Of a stretch of 64,000 nucleotides of DNA, positions 47,791 to 63,444 are shown piece by piece. The stretch comes from Anaeramoeba flamelloides (lineage: Eukaryota > Metamonada > Anaeramoebidae). Location of the stretch: contig JANTQA010000062.1 of NCBI GenBank assembly GCA_027625915.1, forward strand, positions 238,647 to 302,646, read 5' to 3'. Under the pieces are notes generated by a model. It did no database searches, was not told the DNA's origin, and saw nothing but the letters and a program-made list of their open reading frames with translations. Position numbers and translations under genes: made by a program. How positions within the stretch are numbered: position 1 is the stretch's first letter; the number at the start of each line of letters is the position of its first letter.

Positions 47791-48341
47791 ATGAGTAAAA
47801 GAAGAATACAAAAACCAAAAAACTTGTTCATATGTGAATCAGAATCTGACTCTTCTAACAGCGAAACGGACACAAAAGAAAACTTCCTTAGACACCAAGA
47901 TAGTTTTTGTGATCTTTCTCGAAATGATATTCAACAGTAAGTTCAAGGATCACTTTTTACTTTTTCTTGAAAAATTTCTCCTTTCGCACACTTTTATAAT
48001 TTGAATTGGTAATCTCAAATTGTTTAAACACACGTAGGTGTTTTTTAGTAAAACGTTTTCTGAAACCTTGCTTAATTTCTTTGTTTTGGTGATTTTTCTT
48101 TTTTTACAAATCCATCATAGTGATAACAAAGAAAGTAAAACTGGAACTCAAAATAAACTCCAAAAAGATCTAGAAAAAGAAAAAGAAAAAGATCTGGAAA
48201 AAGAAAGAGAAAAAGACAAAGAAAAAGAAAAAGAAAAAGAAAAAGAAAAAGAAAAGGCAAAGGAAAAGGAAAAAGAGAAAACAAACAAAAATATTTCTTT
48301 ATTGCTACGCCAAAACCCAATAATTAAAAAAGAAACGATAA
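47791..48341 (+). CDS. Candidate first exons of the NCoR-like gene (acidic-Ser, then Lys-Glu-rich)
   Basis: Exon 1 (47791-47936) starts MSKRRIQKPKNLFI, has an acidic-Ser run and ends at a canonical GTAAGT donor. The intron (184 nt) ends CATCATAG. Exon 2 (48121-48341) carries a long Lys-Glu alternating charged helix and then ISLLLRQNPIIKKETI before a GTAAAT donor. The exon 1/exon 2 splice keeps frame. Exon 2 ends in phase 1, matching the acceptor phase of the exon at 52273. Gene-like composition and splice sites are convincing. Assignment to the same gene as 52486-54807 is inference, since nothing in these exons is family-specific. Confidence 0.5.
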
Positions 48342-49829
48342 GTAAATATTTGCACCATTACATTCTTTGAGTTTTTTTTCTTGTTTATTTGTTTTACTTT
48401 TTTTTGCACCATCACTCTCATTTGAATCAAATTTTTATTCTGATTTCTAAAGCTAATTTTTTCTTTTTAAATTTTTGAAACCTTCCCGAAAGAGATCGGA
48501 ACCAAAGAAAAAAATCTTTAACTTTTTACCAATCAAAAGCTATCAAAAATCCTAATTGCTCCTAAGAGTAAAATTTGTAGATTCTAAACATTTAAATTAC
48601 TTGTATATTTTTTTTTTAAATTTTGAACAAGTTAAAATTCAAAGACACAAAAACCACACCAAATTCTTACTTGGTGTAATTTACAATTTTCCAAATAAGT
48701 AAAATTATAATTTGTAATCTCTCGCTTGGCTTTTAAAACATTCATTAAAACAATATTTTTTTTTGTTTATTTTTCAATTTTCTAAAGTTAAAAATCAAAT
48801 CATGACTATTGATGTAAATTGGGAGGGCACTATATTATAGATTATATTGTTCTTTAACACTCTTGAAACAAATGACTTTAAAAATAGAAATTATTTTACA
48901 TGATTTTGATTTAACAATTCTGTAAAAAAATTGTCAAATAGGTTTTAATTGTAAGATGGTAGTGAATAAGGGAAATTTTTCAATTATTTTTTTACTTATT
49001 TTTCACTGATCAATGAAGATTTCTGAAACTGAAATTCCTCAAACTGAATTTATACATATTGTTAAAAACTTAAAGCCAATTTCACTTTAATGGTAAAAGC
49101 ATAGCATCAAAAAATCCGAAAAAATTCTTTTTAACTAATGTTTACAATTAAAATCGAAATTTGGGAAAAATGAACATGTTTAAATTTTGGTTTGAATGTA
49201 GTGTTTTGAATTCTATTTAAATTTCTCATAATCGGTCTAATTTTTGGACTTAGTTCTAAAATGAAGGAAAAAAATAAGTAAAGAAAATATGATGTAAAAA
49301 ATTTAACGAGAGATTCCTTATTATTTTTGGTTTTTACAAATTGATTGAAAAGAAATGATTTTAAAATCAAACAAATAAACCCAATAAAACTATTTTTCTA
49401 ATGAGGAATTTAAAAAATATCATATTTTCTTAACCAAATCTGGTTTAGATGATTTAAATAAAAATTGGAATAAAATTCATTTTGGGAAATCTTTAGGAAT
49501 AATGAGTAATTTTTTTCTGAAAAAATTTTCAAAAAAAGGTTTTACCCTGAAGAATTAACAATAAAACTGAGTAAAAAGGCAATTAATACGACAAATCTTA
49601 AACATCATAAAATTAAGAAATTTTTTTTATTTTTTCTTTCTTGATCAATTTTTTATAAATTTTGATTTCGACCATTTTCCATTCCAAGGGTCCCAGTTGT
49701 AATGGATGAATTAAATGTGTTTAAATGTTTTGGATGGAATTTGAAGAAAAAATTAAATTTTGAGAAATTCCAAAATTTGAAAAATTGATATCCTTTGTTC
49801 TGCTTTTCTTTTTTGGTTTTTTCTTTTTT

Positions 49830-50265
49830 TTATATTGATACCTAATTTTTTGAAAAAAAATTTTTTTACTGCAAGATCGATATTTACCAGGTAAAAACGT
49901 GTTATTCTGGCGTTATTAATACAGCGAATATTATTGTAGAGAAATCATATTGATTTCTATTGGAATTTTCTTTGATGATTAATAAAAAATCAAAATGAGC
50001 ATTGTTGTTTTTCTCAATGAGGAAAATAAGAATTTTTGTTTTTCAATTTTTAAGAAAATATATTGATTGATTAGATTTACTTCATACAAATATCAACTAT
50101 TCTCTGGTGTGTATTATTCTATTTATTTTTTCTTTATTCTTCCAAAGGTCAATTATAAAAAATAATTGATAAAATAAAAAAAAAGTATATACCTTTGACA
50201 GAAACAAAGTTTATAATGAATTATTCAATCACAAGAGTTGTTCATTAATAGAATGTTTTTTGGGT
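49830..50265 (-). repeat. Repeat family H, copy 4 (inverted)
   Basis: Shares ATTGATTTCTATTGGAATTT, AGATTTACTTCATACAAATA and AGAAACAAAGTTTATAATGA with copy 2 at 35010-35500. Confidence 0.55.
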
Positions 50266-50706
50266 TAAATTAAAAAGAAATGAAAAGGGGTGTGGGTACA
50301 CTTCCTGATCTACTTTTTGAACTGCTTTAAAAAAGTGAAAATAAAACCTTTTAAAAATGATCCATAAAAAAGGTTTAACAACTTAAAACAAGAAGTGGAT
50401 TTTTGCTTAGTTCTTAAAATTTTTGTTCTTCACTTTCTTGAAAACGATGAAAAAAAAAAAAAAAATGACACAAAATTTTTTGAATTTAGTTAATTATTTT
50501 TTACCTAAACAAGGTAATAAATATTTATGAAGAAATAATTATAACGTTTCCTTTAAATTATTTAATTAATCAAGCTTTCCATCTCCCTTGAATAATAAAT
50601 TATAAATAACAATAATACTAATAATCATTTTTGATATTCTCAAATATTTTCATGTTCGGATAACTAAGTGTTTCAAAATGATATATTGTTTTTGAGAAAC
50701 TCAACT

Positions 50707-50760
50707 AAAGATGTGTGTGTGTATGTGTGTGTATGTGTATATGTGTATGTGTGTGTGTGT

Positions 50761-50792
<32 letters not shown>

Positions 50793-50793
50793 C
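50707..50793. repeat. (TG)n/(TATG)n microsatellite
   Basis: About 87 bp of mostly alternating TG with scattered TATG units. An ATGT tetranucleotide tract follows at about 50873-50893. Alternating purine-pyrimidine DNA of this kind is prone to length change. Confidence 0.92.
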
Positions 50794-50823
50794 ACAGGTA
50801 TGATGATTTTGTTGATGTAATGA

Positions 50824-50856
50824 AACGCGTTGTCACGCATACGTGAGTGACGCGTA
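50824..50856. repeat. CG-rich imperfect hairpin in AT-rich DNA
   Basis: AACGCGTTGTCACG and CGTGAGTGACGCGT form an inverted repeat around a short loop, with CpG density unlike anything nearby. It lies 30 bp after the TG microsatellite. Function unknown. Confidence 0.6.
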
Positions 50857-52272
50857 AAATCCGTTTCTATGATATATGTATGTATGTATGTAGGAAGTTT
50901 TTGTTAACAGAAACAATTAAAAGGGGTGAATTCCCTGTATATCGAAATCGTAGACTCAAGAGTTTTTTTTTGAAAATTTACATTTACTAAATATTTTTAT
51001 ATATTTCTTTTAGTATATCTCAAAAATCCTTCATAATTGAAACAAAAACAAAACATAAATAAAATATATCAATAATTAAAATAATGTGAAGAATAATTTA
51101 TTATGTTTATTTAATTCAGTTTGTTACAAAAAAAGAAATTATCGAAAATTTTTGAATTAAAATTTATTTTGATTGAATTAAAGACTTTTTAAAAATAATA
51201 TTTTATGATCGATCACAAAAAAAAAGAAAAGTACAAAAAAAAAAAAAAATCACATCAATTATGAATGATTTTAAATTAAATTTACCAGATGCTTTAATAT
51301 ATCCTTCTCTGCACATGCATTGAGTGTTTTAATTTTATCTTTTTTAGTTCATAAATTTACCCTTTTTTTGTTGTAGTAAAAAAAAATAATAATAATTGAA
51401 TATATAAATTTAATATAGAAATAATATTATAATTCTTAAAAGTATTTAAAAGGTGAAAGGGTTATTACTTATGTTAAGTATACTTTGATTTTTTTTCAAT
51501 CATTTAAACAAACAAATATTTTTAAAAAAAGAGTAAAGTCCTAATTTTGACAAAAATGCAACATAAAATTGTTTAAAAACAATTTTGTAAAAATTAAATA
51601 ATAAAAAATGAAATTGTTCTTTGAACAAAACATAATAAAGGATTCCTAAGGAAATAACTTTTAAGAAATAAGAAATGTAATAATCAATTATAAAAAAAAA
51701 ATATTGGTAAAACGGGTATTATAGTATCAAAAAAAAATTTATTATAATTGCATTGCTCATAAGTTGAAAGTGAATCAATATGAAAAAAAAAATTACTGAT
51801 CACATTTTCCAAATTAGTAATTGAGAAAAAAAATTTTTTTATGATAATAATTTTTAATGGTTTTTTTTTGTGATCAATTTAAAATAGTATAGGGGGGTGT
51901 AATCACAATGCAAAAAAATTGGGTAAGTTGATCTAATTTAGAATCGTAAAAAAGTGAAAATTTGAACAACCTTTCTTCCCTCAAATTATAATTTATTGTT
52001 TAAAAAAAAATAATTTTTTAGCACAGTGTTTAAAGTTTTTACAATTTCCAAGAGTTTAAAACGGAAATCCACTTTGTATTGTTTTGGTGTTTTCAAAATA
52101 GAAAATCAAACTATTTCCATGGGTTTTACAACCAAATCCTCACACTTAAATAGGAAATCACGAATTACCCCTTTTTTCTAACACAGTTAAAGCAATTACA
52201 CCCTACCTATATTTTAATTGTTTTTTTTTGTTGTTTGTAAGTTTTTTTTTTTTGCATTTTTTCACATTACAG

Positions 52273-52416
52273 AAACGAAAAGTATGATTTCAAAAGAATT
52301 CAGGGACTTTTTCAAAAAACAAAAAACGAAAACAATGAATGAAACGAAAAAAACATGTAAAAAATTCGAAAAAACGGGATTTTATAAGTCTTTCGTGGTT
52401 TTAAAACGAAAAACCG
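52273..52416 (+). CDS. Candidate internal exon (Lys-rich) of the NCoR-like gene
   Basis: The acceptor TTACAG and donor GTAAGA frame a 144-nt open stretch reading KSMISKEFRDFFKKQK and later FYKSFVVLKRKT. Its 5' phase fits exon 2. Its 3' phase does not fit the exon at 52486 by one base; A-runs near its end make a one-base sequence error plausible. The 69-nt gap to the next exon is a normal small intron. Confidence 0.45.
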
Positions 52417-52485
52417 TAAGATCTGTGTTATATATATTAATATATTCATAAAAATCAAATAATTTTTATTATTTTAAAAAAATAG

Positions 52486-53392
52486 ATGAATTCCAAATTA
52501 ATTATGATAATGAAGAAGTCGTTATTGATGATATTAGCTCTGGTTGTGATAGTTTTATCAGTGGTAGTGCTAATGTGGATAATATTAATTATAATGGAAT
52601 GTGTCTGTCCAATAATAGTACCAATAATAAACATCAACAGTCGAAAGAAAAGGAATTCCAAGAAATGAAAAATGAAAAAACATATGATACAATGGGTGCA
52701 AATAATAAAGAAATTTCTATAGATTACGATGATGTAAATAAAATAACTTATCCTGGATATAATTCTAAGGGTTGTTATGTTACTTCTGAACAAAAAGAAG
52801 AAGAAGGTTATATAAATATTGGGGAAGATTCTGAAAGTGGAGTTAATATTGGTAAACAATATTTAAATGGTATTCAACATACCTATTATTCAAGAAGAAA
52901 ATTATACTACGCAAATTTAATAGAATCAAAGTGTGGAAACCATAGCTCAGAATTGGGAAAGGGTCAAAAACAAAACAAATCTTATGTTAAACTCTTTCAA
53001 AAATTAAATACTATTGACACAAGAATTAAAAAAATTGAAATATTAATGAACAAAATATTAAAATTTTCAATGAAAAAACAGCTTTTAAATAAATTTTCAA
53101 CAAAAATTTTACTAGAAAATAAATTTCAAGCAATCAAAACTCATAATGAAATTCAAAATAATATATTACTAAATGAAGTAAGAAAATCATTATCTTCTAT
53201 TCAAATTTTCTTTTCTTTTCTTCAATTTCTTTTCTTTTCTTCGATTTCTTTTCTTTCTTTCGATTTCTTTTCTTTTCTTTTCTATTCTTTTCTTTTCTTT
53301 TCTATTCTTTTCTTTTCTTTTCTTTTCTTTTCTTTCCTTTACTTTTCTTTCCTTTACTTTTCTTTCCTTTACTTTTCTTTCCTTTACTTTTC

Positions 53393-53427
<35 letters not shown>

Positions 53428-54807
53428 CAATTTCTTTCTTTTCTTATTTCAATAAAATAATTTAATTTTCTTTTTATTTTTTTTTAATTTGAAGGGATGA
53501 AATTAATTTCCGCATATGGCACTAAACTCTCAAAAAATAATTTAATTTTAATTCTTATAATTTCTGAATAATAATTAATAACAATAGAAACCATATACAA
53601 ATATTGATGATTGTTATTCATTTCTATGGAATAATAAACAATATCAAAAAAATAAAATATTATTCATGGCTATAATTTTTCGTAACATTTATAAAGAGAA
53701 TAAAAGGGCTTTTGAAGGGTATAAATATTATCAAAAGAATAAAAAAAAATGGAAAAAAAAGTTTTTTAAACAAATGAAAAAACAAAAATTATATAATCCA
53801 ATGGGTATAAATATTAAACGGTTTTTTAATAATAAAAATATGGAAAATAAAAAACTATATCCCAAATATGATGATGTGGATTTTGATGTTACGTATGAAA
53901 CTGAAAAGGAGAGAATCCAAATAAAAGAGATTCCCTTTGGTATAATTCAAGATATTCAGCCAATGATTATACAAAAAAAAGAAAGAATAAACGAAAGATT
54001 TTTAGATTTAACACGGTTAGTTATGGATCCATTGCAAGAATTTAAAAAATACGAAAATACTGACTCATGGACGGATTCTGAAAAAAGAATTTATTGGGAA
54101 AATTTTAGGATTTATAGAAAAGAATTTGGAAAAATTCAAAAAAGTTTGCCAAATAAATCAATGAAGCAAATTATTAATTTTTATTACCTGAACAAAAATA
54201 GTGTACAATACAGAAAGAGTATTCAGGAATCAAGAATGATTAAAAAACGATCAAGAAAAAGATTAATAAATGAAGGTAATTTATTGAATAAAACAAAAAA
54301 TATTTCTACGAAGCAGTTTATTAATAATAAGGTTGATCGGAATCTTCAAAAAAACAAGAGCAAAAATAGTATTAATAAAAAAAGGGATAATATAACTGTT
54401 AATAATTGTGATGATGGTGGTTTTTTAGATACAAAGGTAATGAAAACAAAACAAAAAGATACAATAAGTATAGCTATTTCTCCTGAAAATAATAATAATT
54501 TATTTGATTTCCAGAATTCTTCGAACTGGATTAATCGAAAATCATTTATAGGGATTTTTTTTCTTCCGTGGATAAGAAAGGGGAAGGGGAAAAGAATGTA
54601 TTTAATAATAAATTATATAACCAATTACAAATTTTTAATTCGAAAAATGTAATCGATGATAAAAAAAAATATGAAAATAATAAAGAAAAAATTAATACAA
54701 AAACAAAAAAAACTCAATTTTTTGAAATATTTAAACAAAATGAAATAATTCAAGAAATTAATAAAGAGTATAAAGATGAATATGAAGATAATAATAACGT
54801 TTATTAA
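52486..54807 (+). CDS. NCoR/SMRT/Snt1-like corepressor with DAD-SANT domain
   Basis: Exon 52486-53177 (acidic start, then LNTIDTRIKKIEILMNKIL, like the N-terminal coiled coil of NCoR), then a 410-nt intron with a GTAAGA donor and ATAG acceptor, then exon 53588-54807. The second exon has IYKENKRAFEGY, the RFLDLTRLVMDPLQEFKKYE helix, and a SANT motif, WTDSEKRIYWENF...LPNKSMKQIINFYYLNK (genomic 54068-54220). In animals and yeast this DAD-SANT unit binds and activates class I histone deacetylases with inositol phosphate. A basic, Asn-rich tail follows. The frame changes once in a T8 run (54555-54562); one added T continues the protein to TAA at 54807. No second SANT is seen. Acting as a nuclear scaffold for histone deacetylation is known for the family and inferred here. 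Confidence 0.78.
53199..53440 (+). repeat. (TTCTT)n/(TTTCC) pyrimidine satellite inside an intron
   Basis: About 240 bp of TTTTC-type pentamers with variant units, lying within the 53178-53587 intron. The Phe/Ser-rich open frame through it is a translation artefact. Confidence 0.9.
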
Positions 54808-55039
54808 AAAAAATTTTTAATATTAATTTATTAAATTTTTTATTTTTGTAAATTTAAAAAAAAAATTTGATAATTCATAAACAAAATTATTATTTTTTTT
54901 ATTTTTTTCAATTTGTTCTTTTTGTTTTGACAATATGCCCATTTTATTTTGATGTTTTTTGTTTTGAAATACTGTGAATTTTTTTTTTTACAGTTATTTG
55001 ATCCTAGAGATTTTTTTTTTGTTCTATGAATTTTTTCAG
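54808..55039. other. 3' flank of the NCoR-like gene
   Basis: T-rich non-coding sequence ending in the acceptor tract of the candidate exon at 55040. Confidence 0.4.
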
Positions 55040-55576
55040 CCAAAAGAAGTTCAATTCCACAATACCCTTCGTTTTTAGTGACAAGCAATTTCTTGAATAG
55101 GCACTCAAATCCAGGGTAAGTTACTAGAACCTTAAAGAAAATATTTTCAATTTTTGAAAATATCTGTGATAAATAGTAAAATGGGATTTAAAAGAAGATC
55201 TAATGAATTTTTTTGTTTAAAATGGTTTTGTAAAAATTGGTGGACTGTTCCAGATATGCTTTTGGAAATTTTTTGATAATATTTTTTTGTTATTCTTTTG
55301 AATAATCCATTAAATTTGACAACCAAATTTTTTTTTAATATTTTGAAGAGAGTAAATTAATTTTCTCTTACAGTCGTTAGGTTTTCCATGATTCAAAGGA
55401 ATTGGATAAAATCTTTGATTTTTATTCAAGTCTTTAAATTAAAAATAAAAAACATTGGGTTTTCTGTTAATTCTGAAAAGTCTTTCAGTTGTTGTGATAA
55501 AACAGGATTTTCAAGAAAAATTAGGCACTCGGTGGTACTTGTCAGTACTTGGCAAAGGCATATGACACTTCAGTAA
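55040..55576 (+). CDS. Candidate spliced gene fragment, unknown
   Basis: The acceptor TTTTTTCAG precedes 55040. A 76-nt exon reads KRSSIPQYPSFLVTSNFLN and ends at a GTAAGT donor. After a 265-nt intron an exon from 55381 (acceptor CGTTAG) continues in matching phase (GG/G), reading GFSMIQRNWIKSL and ending TLQ-stop at 55576. Phase agreement across two good splice sites supports a real transcript. No 5' exon or family is identifiable; it might be a 3' extension of the NCoR-like gene or a separate gene. Confidence 0.35.
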
Positions 55577-57166
55577 TTTCTAAATTATTGTTTAGAAATT
55601 CCTTGATATTTAAAAATTATGTAATAGTTTTTTTTTGGTTCGACAATGAAAAGTAATAAATTAACAAATACTTGATTAATTTCTGAAATTCTTTCTTTTT
55701 AGGGTTTTATAATTGTTTTTTTTTTTTTTTAATTAATAAAAATGTGCATAGTCTAATATTTTATCAAGTAATTTTTTGGCTTAGTTTGAAAATTAGAAAA
55801 ATGATAAGATATTTTCTCAAAAGTTGGGAAAATTTATTTTAAAATATTTTTATTAAACTAAATTCAAATATAATTATTCCAATATATAAAATTGTTATTT
55901 CTCATTTATTTATTTATTATGATAATCAAATTTGTTTCTGTATATGGTATACGTAAATAAAATATATAAATGTTTTTAATCAATTTTTTTACGTCATGTT
56001 TTCAAGTTTGAAATTTGTGGTTATTTGTTACCTTATTGTTTATCAGGTAATTAAATACCAAGGTGTTTAATGTGGTGAAAATTTTGAATAGAATGGGAAA
56101 ATTATACATATATTTTATTGTTTGAAAAAAGTTTTGTTTATTAATCATATTACCGATTTTTTCTTAATTTTAACCAGATCTTGATTTGGTAAAAAGGGGG
56201 TTTTGTTTTGATTTCCCTTTTTTCAAATTATTTTGATGAATATAAACTCCTTTCACTCAAAGGGTCACAGGCAATTTGAAAAATTCAGTTTTTTTATATA
56301 ATCAACCAAACATGTGTTTATTGGGAAAAAAGTGAATTAAACAAATTAAACAGAGTGGAATCAATAAATTGGATTTTTTTAAAATTTTTTTGATTAAAAT
56401 TTTGATTTTTATTAAATTGTGTTTTCAAACAAGAGATCTATTTAGTATTCTTTTACAAAACTTTTTTTAATAAATTTTTTTTCCAAATTCTTTTTTTGAA
56501 TCTTGTTATAAAAATAAGTGAAAAAAATGGTATAACATTTCAAAAATATAAGATAAAGAGGTCTAATTCTCCAAATCATAAAAACGGTTACAATGATTTC
56601 AACTCGAAGATATAAAAAATTTCTTATTTAAAACGTTCAATCGGCATACAGAATTATTTTTGAAGTTTTCAATTGAAGTGTAAAAAAATAATTATAAAAT
56701 AAACGAAATTTGTCCTATAATCCTTTATTTCTCTGTAGAGGAATTTAATAAATATCCTATATTCCAAATCAAAACTAGAATTATGTAAATGTTATCAAAT
56801 AAAATAAGAATGGGAATTCAGAATGGAAATTCTGTAGAAATTGGAAAGAAATTGTTTCTCCAAATTTTTTTGAAAAAATTCTAGTTAAAATAAAAAAAGA
56901 GGATACACCTGTGTCAAATCTTACATAAACGCTCAAGAAATAAATGTTTTTTTTTATTTTTTTCCATTTTTCCCCTGGCTGAATCAACTTTATATTGTAA
57001 AGAAGGGTTACAAGGGAAAAAGATCAAGTGGTTAATTGCCAATACTAGAACACTGAAACACAAAAGTATGAGTAACTTGAAAATAAAAACAAAAAAACAA
57101 ACCTAAAAAAATGATCAAAGGTTTTAAGCAAATCAGATCAAAAAAAAAAAAATTAAGAAATTATCG
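55577..57166. other. AT-rich interval, no confident feature
   Basis: Low-complexity sequence. A 68-codon minus-strand frame (56781-56987) has no family signature. No family D-P repeat copy recognised here. Confidence 0.35.
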
Positions 57167-57365
57167 TACAGTCAGTCCCACTTTAAAACCACAAACTTTC
57201 AACAAAATTTAAGGCAGAAAAAAATCACAAATTAAGGTACATAATTCTGATATTAGTAAAATAATTTGAGTTTAAAAAATTCCAAAAAATATGCTTTTGT
57301 TTTGAGATTTTTTTGTGTTTTAAATTTCGTTGAAAGTTTGTGCCTTAAAAGTGGAACTGACTGTA
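57167..57365. mobile_element. TA-flanked palindromic MITE, family D copy 3 (195 bp)
   Basis: The element is 57169-57363 with TA on both sides and flanking ATCG/CGAT. Ends are CAGTCAGTCCCACTTTAAAA and CCTTAAAAGTGGAACTGACT then G. It is the most diverged of the three copies and is probably the oldest. Confidence 0.82.
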
Positions 57366-57969
57366 CGATCTTTTTGTCTCAAGGTTTTTATTTGTTAATC
57401 TAATAATAAAAAATAGATGAAAAATTTAACTTTTTTTGAGATCTCCCAAACCAGAAGATCGGATTACAATAAAAAAAAAAATGAAATAAATTGAGTTTGT
57501 TGACTTTAATAGTAATATAGTGAACTGTTTTTTGGAGTTAATTTGTTTTTTCTTCGATTTGATTTTACTTTTTATTTTTTAATTTAGTTTCACAACGCAA
57601 AAAATGTGTTGAACTTTATTTACCAAGTGTCCTAAAAAATAAACTGAGATAAGAATGTTTCACCAGCAATTGGTTTTCCTATTTGAAAAAAGGATCATTT
57701 CGTAATTTGTCCCTTAAAAAATCTAACTTTTAACAAATTTTTTAAAAATATCAAATTTCTTTTTGTGGAATCTTTTGAGTAAGTTTAAAAAAATACAAAG
57801 CTCAAAAAATGCAAATAAACCGAAAATTTTGATTTTATTTCAAATTGTCAATTTTGGTATCTTTTAAAATTTGTCTCAGAATTTCTTTAAAAAAACGGTA
57901 AAAATAGTTTTTATTTGTGATGAAAAATTTTTATTACCAAAAGAAATGTTGTTTTATTTAATATTTTAG
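57366..57969. other. Non-coding interval
   Basis: AT-rich. A possible exon-like stretch (SQRKKCVELYLPS, near 57592) follows an ATTTAG acceptor-like site but is too short to call. Confidence 0.3.
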
Positions 57970-58169
57970 GGGTATTTTCTTTGATTACTTTCAACAGAGA
58001 AAATAGCTCAAGGAAATTCTATACTCTGACAAATCTCCAAACGAATTGTGAGAGTTATTGCTATGATCTTTTTTTTTCAAAGAAAAGAAATTTTTCGATG
58101 GTAAAAAGTCATACACACTATCAAAGATTATCAAATTTCAAAGATGAAGATTTTGATTTTCATCAGTGA
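57970..58169 (+). CDS. Possible terminal exon, unknown
   Basis: After an ATTTTAG acceptor, an open stretch reads SLITFNRENSSRKFYTLTNL and ends FDFHQ-stop at 58167-58169. Composition is protein-like (Asn, Ser, Arg, Tyr), but no family or upstream exon is known. It could be the last exon of the gene begun at or before 55040. Confidence 0.25.
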
Positions 58170-58590
58170 ATACGTTAAACAATATTCTAGTCTTCACAAA
58201 AAAACACTCTTGAGAAACAAATTCAATTTATCAATTGTTTAAGAGAATAAATAGAAGAAAATAACAAATATTATGGAAAAATGAAAAAAAAAAAAAAATT
58301 TCTAAAAATTTTTTAAATTATTGTCACAAGGATTAGAAATCTTAGAAATGTCAAAATTCACAGAGGTAATTTAAAAATAGGTTTCTTAAAATGACTTTTG
58401 AACTTACTTTATTCCAAAAAGAAAAATCGAATAAGAAACGATTTTAAAAGTAGTCTTTCTGATTTGATCTCAACCAAAAAGTTCTTAAAATGCTCTAAAT
58501 TCATTAACGTTTTTAACTTGATTCGAATAAATAAAGAAAAGTCAGCAAATACATTTTCATTTTTTTTTTTTTATTTTAAATATCCGAATA
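58170..58590. other. Upstream region of PFO
   Basis: Holds the PFO promoter. A 66-codon plus-strand frame (58398-58598) runs into the PFO start region in another frame and is not called. The last 30 bp before the ATG is T-rich. Confidence 0.35.
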
Positions 58591-62899
<4,309 letters not shown>

Positions 62900-63444
62900 T
62901 TAAATATTAAATTGTGTTCAATATGTTTTTTTTTTTCTTGATATGACTTTATTAATTTTTAAAAGTAGTATAGATTTTAATATAAATCTAATTTTTATTT
63001 TATTTTATTGTTCTCTTATTATTATTATTATTATTTTTATTGTTTTAGTGAACTAATGTTTTGAGTAACATTTAGGATTTATTTTTTTTTTCTTTTTTTA
63101 TTAATGCTTTGAATTAATTTTCTTAAATTCTAATTTTAATCTTCTTACCTTTCTTATTTTTTTTTTTTATCATTCACTTAATTGTTTTTTTAAATTTTTT
63201 ATGATCTAAAAAATTTTTAAAAAAATAAAATTATTTTTCGGGCAAATAAGAGGAATTTAAAACTCCTCAATAAAATTACAATAAAAAATAAATAAAATTA
63301 TTTAATTTTTCTTATTATTTTGATTTCAATTTTACACTTTTTGGTTTGAATTGATTAAATTTTTTTTTATTTTTAAAGTAAAATTACAATATTTTATTTT
63401 ATTTATCAAGAGAATTCGAATTTGTTTGCATTTCAAAAAAGAAA
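62900..63444. other. 3' flank of PFO
   Basis: AT-rich spacer with T-runs and a short (ATT)n tract at about 63018-63035. No gene seen. Confidence 0.4.

Larger units (their letters stand above)
48342..52272 (+). other. Possible 3.9-kb intron or intergenic interval with repeats and a TG tract
   Basis: If exons at 47791-48341 and 52273 belong together this is a 3931-nt intron. It contains family H copy 4, a TG microsatellite, a CG-rich hairpin and open frames without family signature (for example 49131-49370, -). Otherwise AT-rich and featureless. Confidence 0.45.

Noticed and set aside
52486-52668. ATG-starting hydrophobic frame (60 codons) as a small membrane protein
   Set aside because: The neighbouring frame is open for about 230 codons and continues by splicing into the NCoR-like region; the hydrophobic frame is a shadow of Asp/Ile/Asn codons.
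53199-53465. Phe/Ser-rich C-terminus of the frame ending at 53465
   Set aside because: It is translation of a TTCTT satellite in an intron; a GTAAGA donor at 53178 and an ATAG acceptor at 53587 remove it.
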